This document shows, one piece after another, positions 36,357 through 47,689 of a stretch of 64,000 nt of DNA. The position numbers were made by a program, and so were the translations under genes. Location of the stretch: positions 372,001-436,000 of the forward strand of contig MBPM02000067.1 in NCBI GenBank assembly GCA_001695595.3, given 5' to 3'. This DNA comes from Plasmopara viticola (lineage: Eukaryota; Oomycota; Peronosporomycetes; Peronosporales; Peronosporaceae). Within the stretch, counting starts at the first letter, position 1. Each line of letters opens with the position of its first letter. The notes beneath the pieces are model-generated. The model did no database searches. It was given only the letters and a program-made list of their open reading frames with translations, and was not told the origin of the DNA.

Positions 36357-36642
36357 GACCGACGTATGCTTCGACGATAATGGTAAATTTGTAATAAACT
36401 AAAATGTCGAGATCTACAATATTCCTGTATAATTTATTGAAGATAATTTTTTTCGTTAAGCCTCTAGTTTGAAGCACGGTACGTGCAACGACGGAGTATG
36501 CCGCTGGAATTAGATTGTCGTTCTGTTCCGCTGGTTGTACGTGTGCTTTGGCAACACAAATTCTCTTGCCAATGTTTGCGTCGTCTGACAAGTTCGTCAT
36601 GGGGATATCTGCAAGGCAAAAAAATTATGTTTGTGCACTTAT
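36357..36642 (-). other. Upstream region of the C92-like gene, possible extra 5' exon
   Basis: From an ATG at 36600 the minus strand reads MTNLSDDANIGKRICVAKAH and continues open to about 36440, with mildly GC-rich, coding-like composition. It could be a 5' exon joined to the C92-like gene: the frame before its ATG is open back to a possible acceptor (TTTTAG). I found no convincing donor in phase. Confidence 0.3.
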
Positions 36643-36730
36643 ATATCTGACATATTGAGGTAATTTCTATGACTCAAGAGAATCATATCTCTCACATATT
36701 GAGGTAATTTCTCTATGACCCAAGAGAATC
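36643..36730. repeat. Tandem duplication of a 42-46 bp unit
   Basis: Two adjacent units (36643-36684 and 36685-36730) share CATATTGAGGTAATTTCT and CAAGAGAATC, differing by a few bases and a 4-bp insertion. It lies about 290 bp upstream of the C92-like gene start. Confidence 0.75.
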
Positions 36731-37481
36731 TGAATTTTGCACCGTATACCATATATACCAACATAGATATTTTTCTATATATGACATCGATATGTAGCTC
36801 CTATATTATATGACTCGAGTTCAGTTCCACTAACTCCTTCAGCACGCCAGTGCTTATTGAAAAGTAGCCAAACGTGTTCACAAAAATTCTATAAAGATAC
36901 AGATTTTGACCTTATCAATGTGATCGGCCATTCAACACGTTTGAAAGTTGTACACTGGGTATCCTAGCTATTTTGCTTAATTAAGGACGAAAGTCGTCTA
37001 ATTCTGTACGCTACAAGTGCCGATTGTTTAATTAGTAAAAGCCACTTTGTAATGTCCATGCCTTTTGGGTCTAGATGGCATTAAGCCTAAGCTATTGATG
37101 CTCTAACAACTATGAAGCGTGTTGGAAAGCGTCAACTTCTGTGTGCATTTAATGGCATTTAAAGCTGTGAAAAATAATGTGCAGGCTTAATTTAGGATTT
37201 CTCTACGTTTTTCTTAAGTCGCTCAAAAGACGAATAATGTCCACAAAGAAAACCGGGCGTACGTTCATTTTTTCTTTCAGTGTAAGCTAAATACAATTAG
37301 AACGTCGTCATGCAGTTTACTTTAATATCGTATGTGGCTGAGACGATGATTAATACATAAGTCTGTAGAATTACTCCGGTACTAAGTAATTAAATTTTTT
37401 TTCGCATATTCAAAATTTAAGAATTGGGACATCCCAATTTTAAAAAAGTTGGGGCACAGCATAATTGTTTTCGTACTTAGT
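36731..37481. other. AT-rich intergenic DNA
   Basis: No ORF or repeat of note. A short palindrome (AATTGGGA, CA, then its complement) lies near 37424, close to the fourth retroposon copy. Confidence 0.4.
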
Positions 37482-37493
37482 CGCGTCGCCAAT

Positions 37494-37819
37494 TTGTATT
37501 GTATTGTATTACGTTATCGCGTTGCCAAGTTATGCACGTGCTAAGCTCAGTCTAGCTAGTCCACGACATAAAGTGGTGTCCGCATACGTCGGGTCTCGTT
37601 CGGCGGGCAGTGCAGCCAGCACCGAGGTCTTGAGGGTCTTCCATTATTTTGCTTAGCTCTGACTTGGTAAGAGCCCAGGTGGCGCCCGGTGCTGGAGACC
37701 GTCGCGTCGAGGGTGAGACTCGTTAGAGACTTGCAGATGCCCGAGAGCACCTGCCCGAAGCGCGCGAGCATTTAGCCCCCGCGCTTGGAAAGAGGGTGTC
37801 ACCCCAACCTTTACCGAAA
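37494..37819 (-). mobile_element. SINE-like retroposon, copy 4 (inverted)
   Basis: About 326 bp on the minus strand, with TTGTATTGTATTGTATTACG (tail complement) at the plus-strand left edge and the GC-rich body ending near 37800. A perfect 12-bp target duplication, CGCGTCGCCAAT, sits at 37482-37493 and 37820-37831. Its head, TTTCGGTAAAGG, fixes the element start just after the duplication. Confidence 0.9.
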
Positions 37820-38053
37820 CGCGTCGCCAATGTTGCCAAAATTTGGTTATTTTGGTAATTAATGTCATCTGTTTTTTCGGAAAAGGTTGCACTACGAAAT
37901 GGATACCATCCAGGAATAGAAAAAAAGCATTACTTATCACTCCTGTTCTTTTACTAAACCATAGCGACGGCCAACCAGGAAGCGGAATACGCCGGGGTGT
38001 TTTTAAGTGACCAGGCCAACTCCAAAAATGTGCTTTGGCTGACTGCATTGAAA

Positions 38054-38299
38054 TCAGTCACTAAATTCGGTCAATGCACAAAGGTTGTCGCATCTACTAC
38101 TGAAGCTGCCTTTATCCTGTGCGCGGAATCCTGATTGCCAGAGAGCTGTTCGGCAAAACTCCCTAGGAAATCCTTCAATCCACTGCGATAGAAAGCGCAA
38201 GATAAACGTTTTCACTCGCCTGGTAGACCACAGAAGCCTCCGCTTATAGAAACGCGCGTAACGTGTTCTCCGAAGATATTTACCCGGCGCTTCGCCCAC
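38054..38299 (-). mobile_element. Probable Ty3/gypsy reverse-transcriptase connection fragment
   Basis: An 81-codon minus-strand open frame includes RFLSQWIEGFPREFCRTALW and ends CDNLCALTEF. This resembles the gypsy region between reverse transcriptase and RNase H, where the usual pattern is FLGL-x-x-YYRRFI and then an acidic ALT segment. Frames on both sides are broken. The assignment is tentative. Confidence 0.35.
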
Positions 38300-41200
38300 T
38301 AGGGCTGCGAAAGATTTCGCTCGATAAAGACGCTATCAAAACAGCTTAGGCAGGAGTTGGACCTTACGTCGGACCTATCGATCATGTGAAAGAACAGGAA
38401 AGGGCATGGGCTTAGGGGCAAAGACTTGATATGAAGAGCCCTTGTAGATGAGGAAACTAAAGTAGGACCAAGATAAAGAGAGCAAAAAAACACAACTTTC
38501 AGTACATTCCTTGCGTGATCCTGGTGGTCGAAGTCACCACCAAGGCAAAAGACGTTGCGATAAGATCACCTCCGGGCACCAATGCAAATCGCTGTCCCGT
38601 AAGACGCCTATTCACCCACTGAAGAACTGGTTTTACGACGAAGAGGGGACAATTTCTCAGGAAATTATTTAGTCTTTGGAGGACGTAGTTTTAAAACGTA
38701 TGTTATGTGCGCTAAGATGGCTCCTTGAATGTGCAATATATATGAAATAAACGTAGTTAAGAAAGGTTCATGGTTCAAGCGCGACCTCACGATGACTACA
38801 CGCAACATTTTTCACCGCATCAAATCCTTCTTACGAACTTTAGATGGCGTTGCAAGAAGCCTCAGATCAGAAGCTGCCACCGTCCGGTGTAGCAATATTC
38901 CACGGCATTTAAGAATTTATTCTGAGACTTGCTAAATTTTTAAGGTATTACAATCCAAAATCCTACCAAATTTGTTAAAGTACTTTACGTTTGTGAGCTT
39001 TAGTTATAGTTTGCTCCTTTTTGGGTTGAAGACAGCTTCGCCTCCAAATCGTTTCCGTTTAAACGATATGCCTATCTAGGCGCAAACGAGCATGTGATGG
39101 CTCCTAGTATAACCCAACGCAAGAGTGACTTACATACGCAGTGCAAATACCTACAGATCGTAGGAATTTTTTGGCATAAAGTCACGATTTATCAAAGCAA
39201 ATTGGGTCCTACACCTGGCATAAATTTACAACATAATCGCAAAGATCGAATTCTTAGTCAGAAAGTGCTGAATTTGGTCGCACAAGGATCTGACACGATC
39301 AGTGCGCAAAATGTATTGTTGTAGCATCACCAATAGGAGATAATGTGCCGTGAAGCCAACGCCTTGTTCGAGCCCAAACTTCTCCTGGTGAGCGTGAAAA
39401 ATTTCAGCAAAAAAATAATTGGAGTTAAAATGATTGATATGATGAGCTGTTGCAGACGAAGCAGCATGAAGTAGCTCTGGCCATATCGAGACTTCATGTT
39501 AGAGCATACAAATATCAACACCTCAGTCGAGGCATTATTGCATTTTTTGCCACCCAGCTATGCGTGTCATGTGTGGTCACATTTTCTTGTAGCTCGCCAA
39601 TTCAATTAAATTGTTTGGCAATTAGATATCCAGACCAGGACAGCCATCAATCCTCTTTTCGAAAAGGCCATGGTACAATCATCATGAACGGACTGCACGT
39701 GAGTGCGGCCCGGACGGACGTGTTCCGTGTGTGTTAAACTTTTCAATAGGTCATAAAAATAGCATAAATGCTTTTTTCATATAGCACGGATAGGAGGAGG
39801 CCGATTGAATTGGCTTATACTTTACTCCTTGAAGACGAAGAGTCATTCAGCCACTTGCTGCGAGAGTGAGCTCGTCGCCGTGTAGAACGGTGTATGATAT
39901 GTAGACTTTTTACAGCTTAAAGCCTAGAAAGCAGCTATCTAAATTACGAGAGCATGTTCTTCAACAAAGTTGCTATTTTTCCTAGACAGGGCGGTTCTTC
40001 TTGGCAAGTTAGCACTGCCGAGGTTTGAACTTGATATTAGAACTCGGTCATGTTGCCCAAAGCACCGTACTTTCAATGGTGAAGGCTCACGTTAATCACT
40101 GAACAGTGACCATCAGGCGTAGCGCTCGCTTAATGTCACGCAGATCATGGTTGACTGAATTAAGTAAGGCCCTACCGTCCACGTGCAGTAAAAGTAATGA
40201 TGCTAGTAAGAAACATCCTGCGATTGACGTGGTAGACTCTGAGTCCTAATATAACGGGCGAGGCCCTATGAATGCTGATGGGGTAGCTGTTTAATGTTCG
40301 TTGCGGACAGCGCTCGCTGCAGATATGGCTGGCAGAAGCATAGGTATTCAAGAAAATGCCATAAAATTTACATCGGAGGGCATCCGAGTAATGAATTCAT
40401 AGCTAACACCGCTTTCTATAGACATAAGCGTTCCACGACTGAGGCATACAGGGCACAGCTCTTTCGATGGTGTAGAGCGCAAGAATGTTTTTAAGCTTTC
40501 CGAAGCATAGCTCGTTGCTTTACGTCAATAGGGATCGCGCTATACGGCGTTGAACCAACTGTGACCCGCAAAGTCTCGTAAAAATCTTTGTCTCGTAATT
40601 AGCGTGGTTCAATCTTAGCGGATGCATAAAGTGCAAGAGCCTGTCGATACACTTGGAGAGGACCATAGACCACTATGCGGTGTCTTTTATGCAAATCACT
40701 CGTTGCTTGTAATAGGTCAGCTTGAAGTAATCCTGTCATATATGTAATGAAGTGAGTGCTGTCCAATACAGGCACTACTCAGCGATTGATTTGCCACTCC
40801 TCGCGCAGTGAAAGGGTCTTGCATCCGATTTCTCGGCGAAAGCCGTGAGGCAGCACGAGTAAGGCTCAACCTTTTTTACGTGGATCAATGAGTACGACAG
40901 CGATCGCTCTATGTAATTAGTGACATAGTTGACTTCAAGTCGAAACAGTTAGATGAGGCCCAGCGACTACGCGCGTCAATTGCCATTGGGTGGTGCTCCT
41001 AAGACATAGCGCTTGTTGCGTGAGCAAGATTGTAGAATCATTTTAAAATCTGAATCGGTGACGCTTTACGACTGTGCGTGGAGTGACACGAAACCATGTC
41101 GGGGCGCTTGGAATTAGACGTAAGCGAACTTCAAGACACAACACTCATTTCTTGCTATAGTTTAAATAGTTTTAACTAAGGAAGCATGGGCAAGGCTTTA

Positions 41201-41300
41201 TGACTGAGGGAGTAGCACGCCTACCGCTAAGCAATGCCCGTAGTGAATAACACTTAAGTAATATTAGTGTGACATAATATGCTCGAGCTATTCCATCGGA
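38300..41300. other. Gene-poor region
   Basis: Only unsupported short frames (38729-38935, 39094-39324, 39450-39737, 40294-40494). A segment around 40730-41110 shares loose similarity (GAGTGCTG and GCACTACTC-like strings) with 34240-34560 and 54500-54800, perhaps an old dispersed repeat, but the match is too diverged to delimit by eye. Confidence 0.4.
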
Positions 41301-41309
41301 CTCTGTGCT

Positions 41310-41630
41310 ATCTGAGCCATCAAGCGTAAGGTTCGCTTGTGCATCTTGAATGCCGTGACACGTTCCAGTGATGAAGAGCAGCAAATGCAGCTAATACTTG
41401 TCGACCAGATGCGGGAAGATATTAGCTTCATTCTAGAGCCTTTGCGAGAATTAAATAAACGATTCACCGCTCGCAAGATTGATAACAAATACCACCGGAT
41501 GTGGTTGATCACGCTGCAGTATATGCAAGAGCTCAGTTTGCAAACTGGTAAATCTACCGACAAGATGCCTCAACTTAATATCTTTTTTGACGCAAAAGCT
41601 CTGCCTAATGTAACAATATTTACAATTTAG
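41310..41630 (+). CDS. Orphan coding-like ORF or exon of unknown function
   Basis: About 107 open codons from just after a TGA at 41310-41312 to a TAG at 41628-41630. They include QMREDISFILEPLRELNKRF and YHRMWLITLQYMQELSL, an amphipathic helical pattern that looks genuinely coding. There is no ATG near its 5' end; the first in-frame Met is internal (QQMQL). It may be a last exon, a pseudogene remnant or a 5' exon relic of the adjacent PHD-AP2-HDAC gene. Upstream DNA shows no matching exon. Family not recognised. Confidence 0.3.
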
Positions 41631-41691
41631 CTCAGTTTAAACCGGTATCTCAAGAACTCGCAGCTGTTATTAGGCTACCTTTAAGATTAGT

Positions 41692-44600
41692 ATGATGTTC
41701 ACTCCCCCTGGTTCAGCAAAATTGCGTAACTCCATGTCCACCAGCGGCGGTGGCAAGCACGAAACAACTCAAGCAGTCGTGCGTAGTCAATTTTGCGTCC
41801 ATTTTCGTACTATTGTCGCCTTACTGCTTCTATTCTCGGTACAGGTCGCAGAATCGCACGCACAGAGCAACGGTTGTGTCGTGTGCGGATTAGATCAGAA
41901 TGGAGATAGTATTTTACTCTGCGATGGCTGCGACGGTGAGTATCACACCTACTGTCTTATTCCGCCACTCACTGAAATTCCTGTCGGAGACTTTTACTGC
42001 AAAAAATGTACGGACGCTAATTTGGCCAAGCAGCGCAAGGCCGCAGCTGAAAGTGCTGACGCTGCCTCGGCAAAAGTCGCGGCTACCAGCGAAACCAAGC
42101 CGATTATTACTTCATCCGCCACAGCAACCACTTCTTCCGATCTATCGGATGCGACTCTATCGATGAAAGTGTCCAAGTACAGAGGTGTGTCTAAAATATC
42201 GATGAAAGGCGTAAAAAAACCATTTGTGGCTAAGCTATGGCAGGGTTCCAAGTATCTCCAGCTGGGTACTTTTGGCAGTGAGATTGAAGCAGCTCATGCT
42301 TACGATAAGGCTGCGCTCATGCATTATGGCAAGAGCGCACAGCTAAACTTTCCCCATTTGCACGACAGCTTTATTCAGCCAGAAGTAGCTTTCAGTGTTC
42401 GTCCACAAAACTTACATTTTACTGCGGCAACAAGTGCCACACCTTCTCCTGCTTGCTCTTCGGATCAAAATACCGGCCGCGGGCGAGGCAGGGGTCGTGG
42501 ACGTGGTCGGGGTCGTGGACGTGGTAAGCGTCTACAAGACTCATCCGATGCGCATGGAACGGCTGCACATCTTGAGGTTAAGCGACGCAAAATTGAAACA
42601 CACGATATACACACTGGCTTGGTTCAACAGAATGCGTCGAGTGCTCAGGCCAAACAATATCTAGGTGTCCAAGTCCATCGTGTATATGCGCACGCACAAA
42701 TTCACGTTAATGGTGAGGTTAAAAATTTGGGCACATTTCCAACGGCAAAGGATGCAGCGCTGGCGTACGACAAGGCGGCACTTAAATACTTTGGAGGACC
42801 GATTGGGTCAAATGACGCTCATCTTGATGACGTAGTGCTCAATTTTCCGCAAAAACGTAACGAGTTGCGTAAACAGTTACTTGACGAGGAAAAACAAAAA
42901 GTTGCGCGACTTGCGGAAGGGTCAAGCCACGCTAGCCGCAGTGCCCAAAGCGCCAAGTACAATGTGCTGATTCTGAAACTGAACTCGTGGATGTCAAAGT
43001 TGCAGAAATCAGTCAAGATGATTGAAGCCTCACAAAGAATACAATGGGGTCTTCACCCTGTATCTATACAAAACGAGGAGAAAGAGGAAGACGAAACTAA
43101 TCCGCAGGTATTGTCATTAGTGAAGACAGAAATGTTTGGTGTTGGACCTACAATTAAAACCGAGTTCACAACAAGGGATCAGAAATTAAGGCAGAGCAAA
43201 GAAAAAGTTTACGAAGCGATCAAATTAATGATTGGCGAGCTCAAGCTCTACGCAGCTAATGCGCCGATCGACTCGCACTTCCAACCTCCACCTCGCAGTG
43301 CGCCGATTCTCGATTTGCTGTCCACTTCTCGGCATTTAAAGTTGATCGGTGCAATAAATGATCTCGCTCATTTTAATGTCAAGGTTGGTACGAGGAACAC
43401 TAACTCTGCGATTGATGGACGCTTTGAAAGCAAACTTCAAGCTGTGGTCGACTATCGTGCCCGTCTTCAAATGTCTAGTATTAACGAGAGACAAAAGCTG
43501 GTTGCTTTCAAGCATGATTTAGCGACTACAGCGTTGCTAAGTGTGACTGGTGATGCAAATACGGCAGCAAAAGATGGTCAAAAACAAACCATATATTTGG
43601 AAAAAGCAAAGTATGTGAAGCGCAAACTTGAGGTGTTAAAATCAGAAAAGTTCGTCGTAGTAGATGTTCAATCCGATCAAGCAAATGTAGAAGTGTCGAA
43701 GGAGAACGAAAAGACTAAGGAATTGTTTAAAGCTACGATTCAAGAGGGCAGTACTCCCGCAACTGACGTCGTAATGTCTTTAATTGCTCCAGAACCGCAC
43801 AAACGTTTGGATAAGCTCATTCATGAAATGGCTGTCAACCAAAAAGCACCCGCTGTTACTTCAACTCTTGCTGTATCTGGTGAGGAAGAAGCCGCCAATT
43901 TGTCTGTGAACGAAAAAAGTGCGACTTGTTTGAGAAGCAGCGTTGATGATGCCGCAGCTTCAGAGTTTTTGGAAAAGGGACTTATAGAGCGTGACACCAC
44001 TATAGTGGCAGGAGATGAGATGAACTTAAAAGAGATCGTTGTCGAGGATGCAATGTCAGAAGTGAATAAGGTCAAGGTAGAAAGTCTGAAAGCTGACATA
44101 TCTGAAAGAAACAAGGGCGAACAAGATGCATTTGGGAATGAAAATGGACTCGAGAAATTTGAATTAGAAGAGGCTAAAGATTGTAGACTTAGTGGAGACA
44201 GGGCAGAGGATATCGAGGCTGCACCAATCAATATTACTACAGAGTTTAACGGAAAGTATGATTGCATTGCAAAAAATACCCAGAACATTTGCATGGAAGG
44301 GTGTGCCGAATTTGCGTCTCCCAAATATATTGTTCGCGAGGGTGAGTGTGAGTGGCAGTATTGCTTGGCGGTTCAAGAACCTTTAGCTAGAGTGAATTCA
44401 ACACCGACCAAACATGCGTGGCGGTTGCTGCCGCTATCGGCTTCAAGTGAGTCACGTAATTCCGAAAGAGAAATTTATTTGACTGATGAAGAAGTGTCAC
44501 AAATGGAGGTTTCTGAGGAAGAAGTTTGCTCCTTTTCTATGGCTAGAGAAGGCAAATGTGCATGGATGGGACATTTGCGTCAGCTGCATATGGAAGAACG

Positions 44601-47573
44601 CCATGTGCGACAGCAACTTCAGCGGGAACACAATCACCAACATGCGTTGCAGGGGATTATAAAGATCGAGCAAGATCGGCTTAGTAAAATGTTGGTGGTG
44701 TATCGGGAAGCAATGAACAAGCTCGATACAAAGGCAGCGTTAGCACTGAAGAACCACTCACGAGCAAGTCAGGATGCTCAATTAGTGAAGTTGATGCAAC
44801 ACACGTTCAACCCATTATTAAGTGATCTCCTCAACGATTGCGAAGAAGCACTGTTGTGCTGTTTTAAAAAACTATCTTTACGGTTCGAGGAATTTTCTCA
44901 AGAATTTGACTATTACCGCAGAGCACTGCTTAGCTTGACAAATTTTTCGGAAAAAAAGTTGAAGACAGAGAAAGGACGCGCCATTTCAACTGATTCTTTG
45001 CATTTTGTTACGGACAACAGCGTGACGACCAAACGTGATAACCTTGTGAGGGATATAGGTGAGGGAACGGATGAAAATTCTAAAAAGGATTCTTCTGTCA
45101 TTAGAATTTATGCTCACGACAGCGAAGCCGTCACAGTCGAGACTAGTAGTGAGTTAAGCGATTTAAATGACAGCTGTGGGCTTAGAGAAGCTTACATTAG
45201 CTTTTACATGTGTGAAATGGAAGCACTGTGGAAAGAGCGAAGTTCTTCGCTCGAAATGGTGCAGGCAATTCAGCGCTCATTGTTGCACACCTTAGTAGAA
45301 ATAGACGCTAGCGAAAAGTCAATGGGAACACAGAGGCCGCCCGATACCAAATCGTCTGTAGATGTTGAGATGAAGCGAGAGGAATCTGAGGGCTTCGTGA
45401 AAGCGATTACTTCTATAAAACCAGAAGTGCAAGTCGCCGACAAGGCGATATACTCCAAGACAAACTCGATAGAAAAGACAATTGGGATCGGAGATGCTTC
45501 TTCGATTGTTATTGAAAATGAGGCGAATGAGAGTGTTAAAAAAACGGGTGTGAGTACACGCGAAGTTGTGGAGTCGAAAGCCGAAAGTGCTCAGGGCAGC
45601 ATCGAGACCAGTATCAAGATGGAGCCATTGCAACAGGAGGCATCTGGTCGTTTTCGGCGAGAGGAAGAGTTGCGTGATGCTATCGAGTCCTGTTTGGCTC
45701 AATGGCAGCGTATTCAGTGGCCGGAGGAGCTGAATTTAACATTCCTTACATCAACCACATTTAACGCATCGAATGCATCTCCAGTAATGAAAGGTATGCG
45801 CATCAAATCGCAATTCGCGAATGGAACGGACGAAGAAGATGCAAAGTTCAAATCACATAGCAGTGTTATGGATGAGCTGAAACGCGTAATGATCGACTTG
45901 ACGCAAGAACAAAGTATTCCGGGGCAGTCACTGATTGACCCGACAACATTGGTGATGTATCATCCCATGTTCATCAACCATCAAACGCCGAAAGACCATC
46001 CGGAATGCCCCGAACGTATTGATGCAAGTGTTTTTGTGTGATTTCCCTCTGCTGGCCGTTTCTAACATATATGATAACTTTTTTTGTGGCTGTGCAGCGA
46101 GTCGTGAACATCCTTGATACACTTGTTAAGAAACACCAAGAAACGCTTAAGCTTGAATGTCTTTCGATGTCTCCGGAAGAGTTGTGCCCGCCAGAAACCA
46201 CGCTTCTGATGGTACACTCACCGACTTATTTGCGACAACTTAAAGAACGATCGATAGAAGCTGGTTCGCAATCTGCGTCATCTCCTACGGCTTCGTCCCC
46301 ATCATGTCGCGCCCTCGTGTTCGAATCCGACTCGGGTATTCGTTACGAGACCTTGAGTCGTGGAAGCCGAAAGAAAAACGGACAATTGCCGCTTGTTGGT
46401 GCTTTTGGCGCTGCTAGTCTTGAGCAAAACGGTGTGGAGTTAGACACGTTTGTAAGCAGCAAGTCATGGGACGTCGCTCGTGCCGCTGCGGGAACAGTTT
46501 GTCTTGCAGTGGACCGTGTTGTACGCAAGGAATTCCACAATGCCGTATGTTTGGTGCGTCCTCCAGGACACCATGTTGGCCGTCATGGCCGACCACAAAA
46601 CGCGCCGTCGTCAGGTTTCTGCTTGCTAAATAATGTGGTGATCGGTGCAACACACGCTCGATTATATCCGTGGATTCGCAAAATTGCAGTACTCGATTGG
46701 GATATACACCACGGAAATGGCACTGAAGAATTGTTAAATGATGACCCTGATGCATTTTTTGCATCGATTCATTTGTATTCATCCGGAAAGTACTTCCCAG
46801 GAACAGGAAAATCATGCGAAACAGGCAATCGAATCAATGTAGCGCTCGAAAACACGGGTGCTGGGAGCGGTTCACAGGCATTTAAAGCTGCACTCGAGTT
46901 AAAAGTACTGCCGGCTATACGGACGTTTCAACCAGATATAATCTTTATCTCAGCTGGGTTCGACGGCCATCGCGATGACATCATAGGTGGTGTGGCGGCT
47001 GTAAACAATCCCAATGTGCCTGCTGGTTATATAGAGGAGGATTTTGCGTGGGCCACGTTGGAGGTGCTTAAGCTAGCAGCAGACGTGTGTGATGGCCGCG
47101 TCGTTTCAGTACTTGAAGGTGGCTACGATGTGTGTCACGAGACAAACTCGCTGGCTAAGTCTGTGGCGGCGCATGTGGCAGCCATTTCGGCCTACGAGAC
47201 AACACGTCGCATGTCGAATGCTAGCAACACTGTCAATATGGTAATGAAAGGAGGAGAGACTTCTACTTCTGATGCAGACACGTCGATTCAAACAGACACT
47301 GGCATAAAGCTGGAGCACTTGATGGAGAAAAAACCTGTTAGCTTGCTGGAAAATCTATTGTCGGCAGATTTAAATGATGCCAATGATATTGTTATCGACG
47401 ATGAGGACGATGAGGGCGACGAGGAAGACATCGAAATATCCCGCGATTCTCCGAAACGTGACGATGGCGAGAACGGTGGGATTGATAGCATTGAAGATGA
47501 AGACACCGGCGAGGAAGACGGCGATGACGATGCCGTGATAGTCGGTGCTGAATTCTGCGAGGGGTCGCCGTGA
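41692..47573 (+). CDS. PHD finger - AP2 - AP2 - class II histone deacetylase fusion protein
   Basis: Three exons (41692-41778, 41845-46035, 46098-47573) give about 1,917 residues. Order: PHD finger (CVVCG, LLCDGCDGEYHTYC, FYCKKC) near residues 39-84; an AP2 domain (SKYRGVSKIS, LGTFGSEIEAAHAYDKAAL) at about 139-200; an Arg-Gly run near 240-257; a second AP2 (YLGVQVHRVYAHAQIHVNGE, LGTFPTAKDAALAYDKAAL) at about 300-360; roughly 1,000 mostly disordered or coiled residues; and a deacetylase from about 1390. The deacetylase keeps HPECPERI, RPPGHHVG, GFCLLNNV, DWDIHHGNGTEE, ISAGFDGHRDD and VLEGGYD, covering the Zn ligands and catalytic His pair. The HPECPER motif lies before the second intron and the rest after it, which shows one gene. 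The last 60 residues are acidic with IVIDDEDDE, a SUMO-interacting-like motif. Inferred role: a reader, DNA-binder and histone eraser in one chain. The exact donor at 46036 is ambiguous (46030 possible). Confidence 0.9.
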
Positions 47574-47689
47574 AAGTATATGACAGCTGAAGCGGTGATA
47601 TTGTTTCTTGATTGGACATAAATTGATTGATGTTCATTGTGGTTCACTTTTAATTGCCCCCCAAATATTTATCCGTAAATCGTTGGGGC
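47574..47689. promoter_or_regulatory. Short intergenic region between the HDAC fusion and Med27 genes
   Basis: 116 bp separate two same-strand genes and must hold the 3' end of one transcript and the promoter of the next. An open frame from 47654 lacks an ATG until 47690. No specific element was identified. Confidence 0.35.

Noticed and set aside
36265..36600. Separate 111-codon gene overlapping the C92-like start
   Set aside because: Its 3' half is the C92-like exon read in another frame; only the upstream part is possibly coding and is noted as a potential exon.
34240..41110. Dispersed repeat suggested by loosely similar strings at 34.2, 40.7 and 54.5 kb
   Set aside because: Similarity is limited to short words with many gaps; boundaries and homology cannot be judged without alignment.
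43821..44324. 167-codon ORF antisense to the HDAC fusion
   Set aside because: Lies wholly opposite a well-supported long exon, is Ser-rich because it mirrors Glu- and Lys-rich codons, and has no motif.
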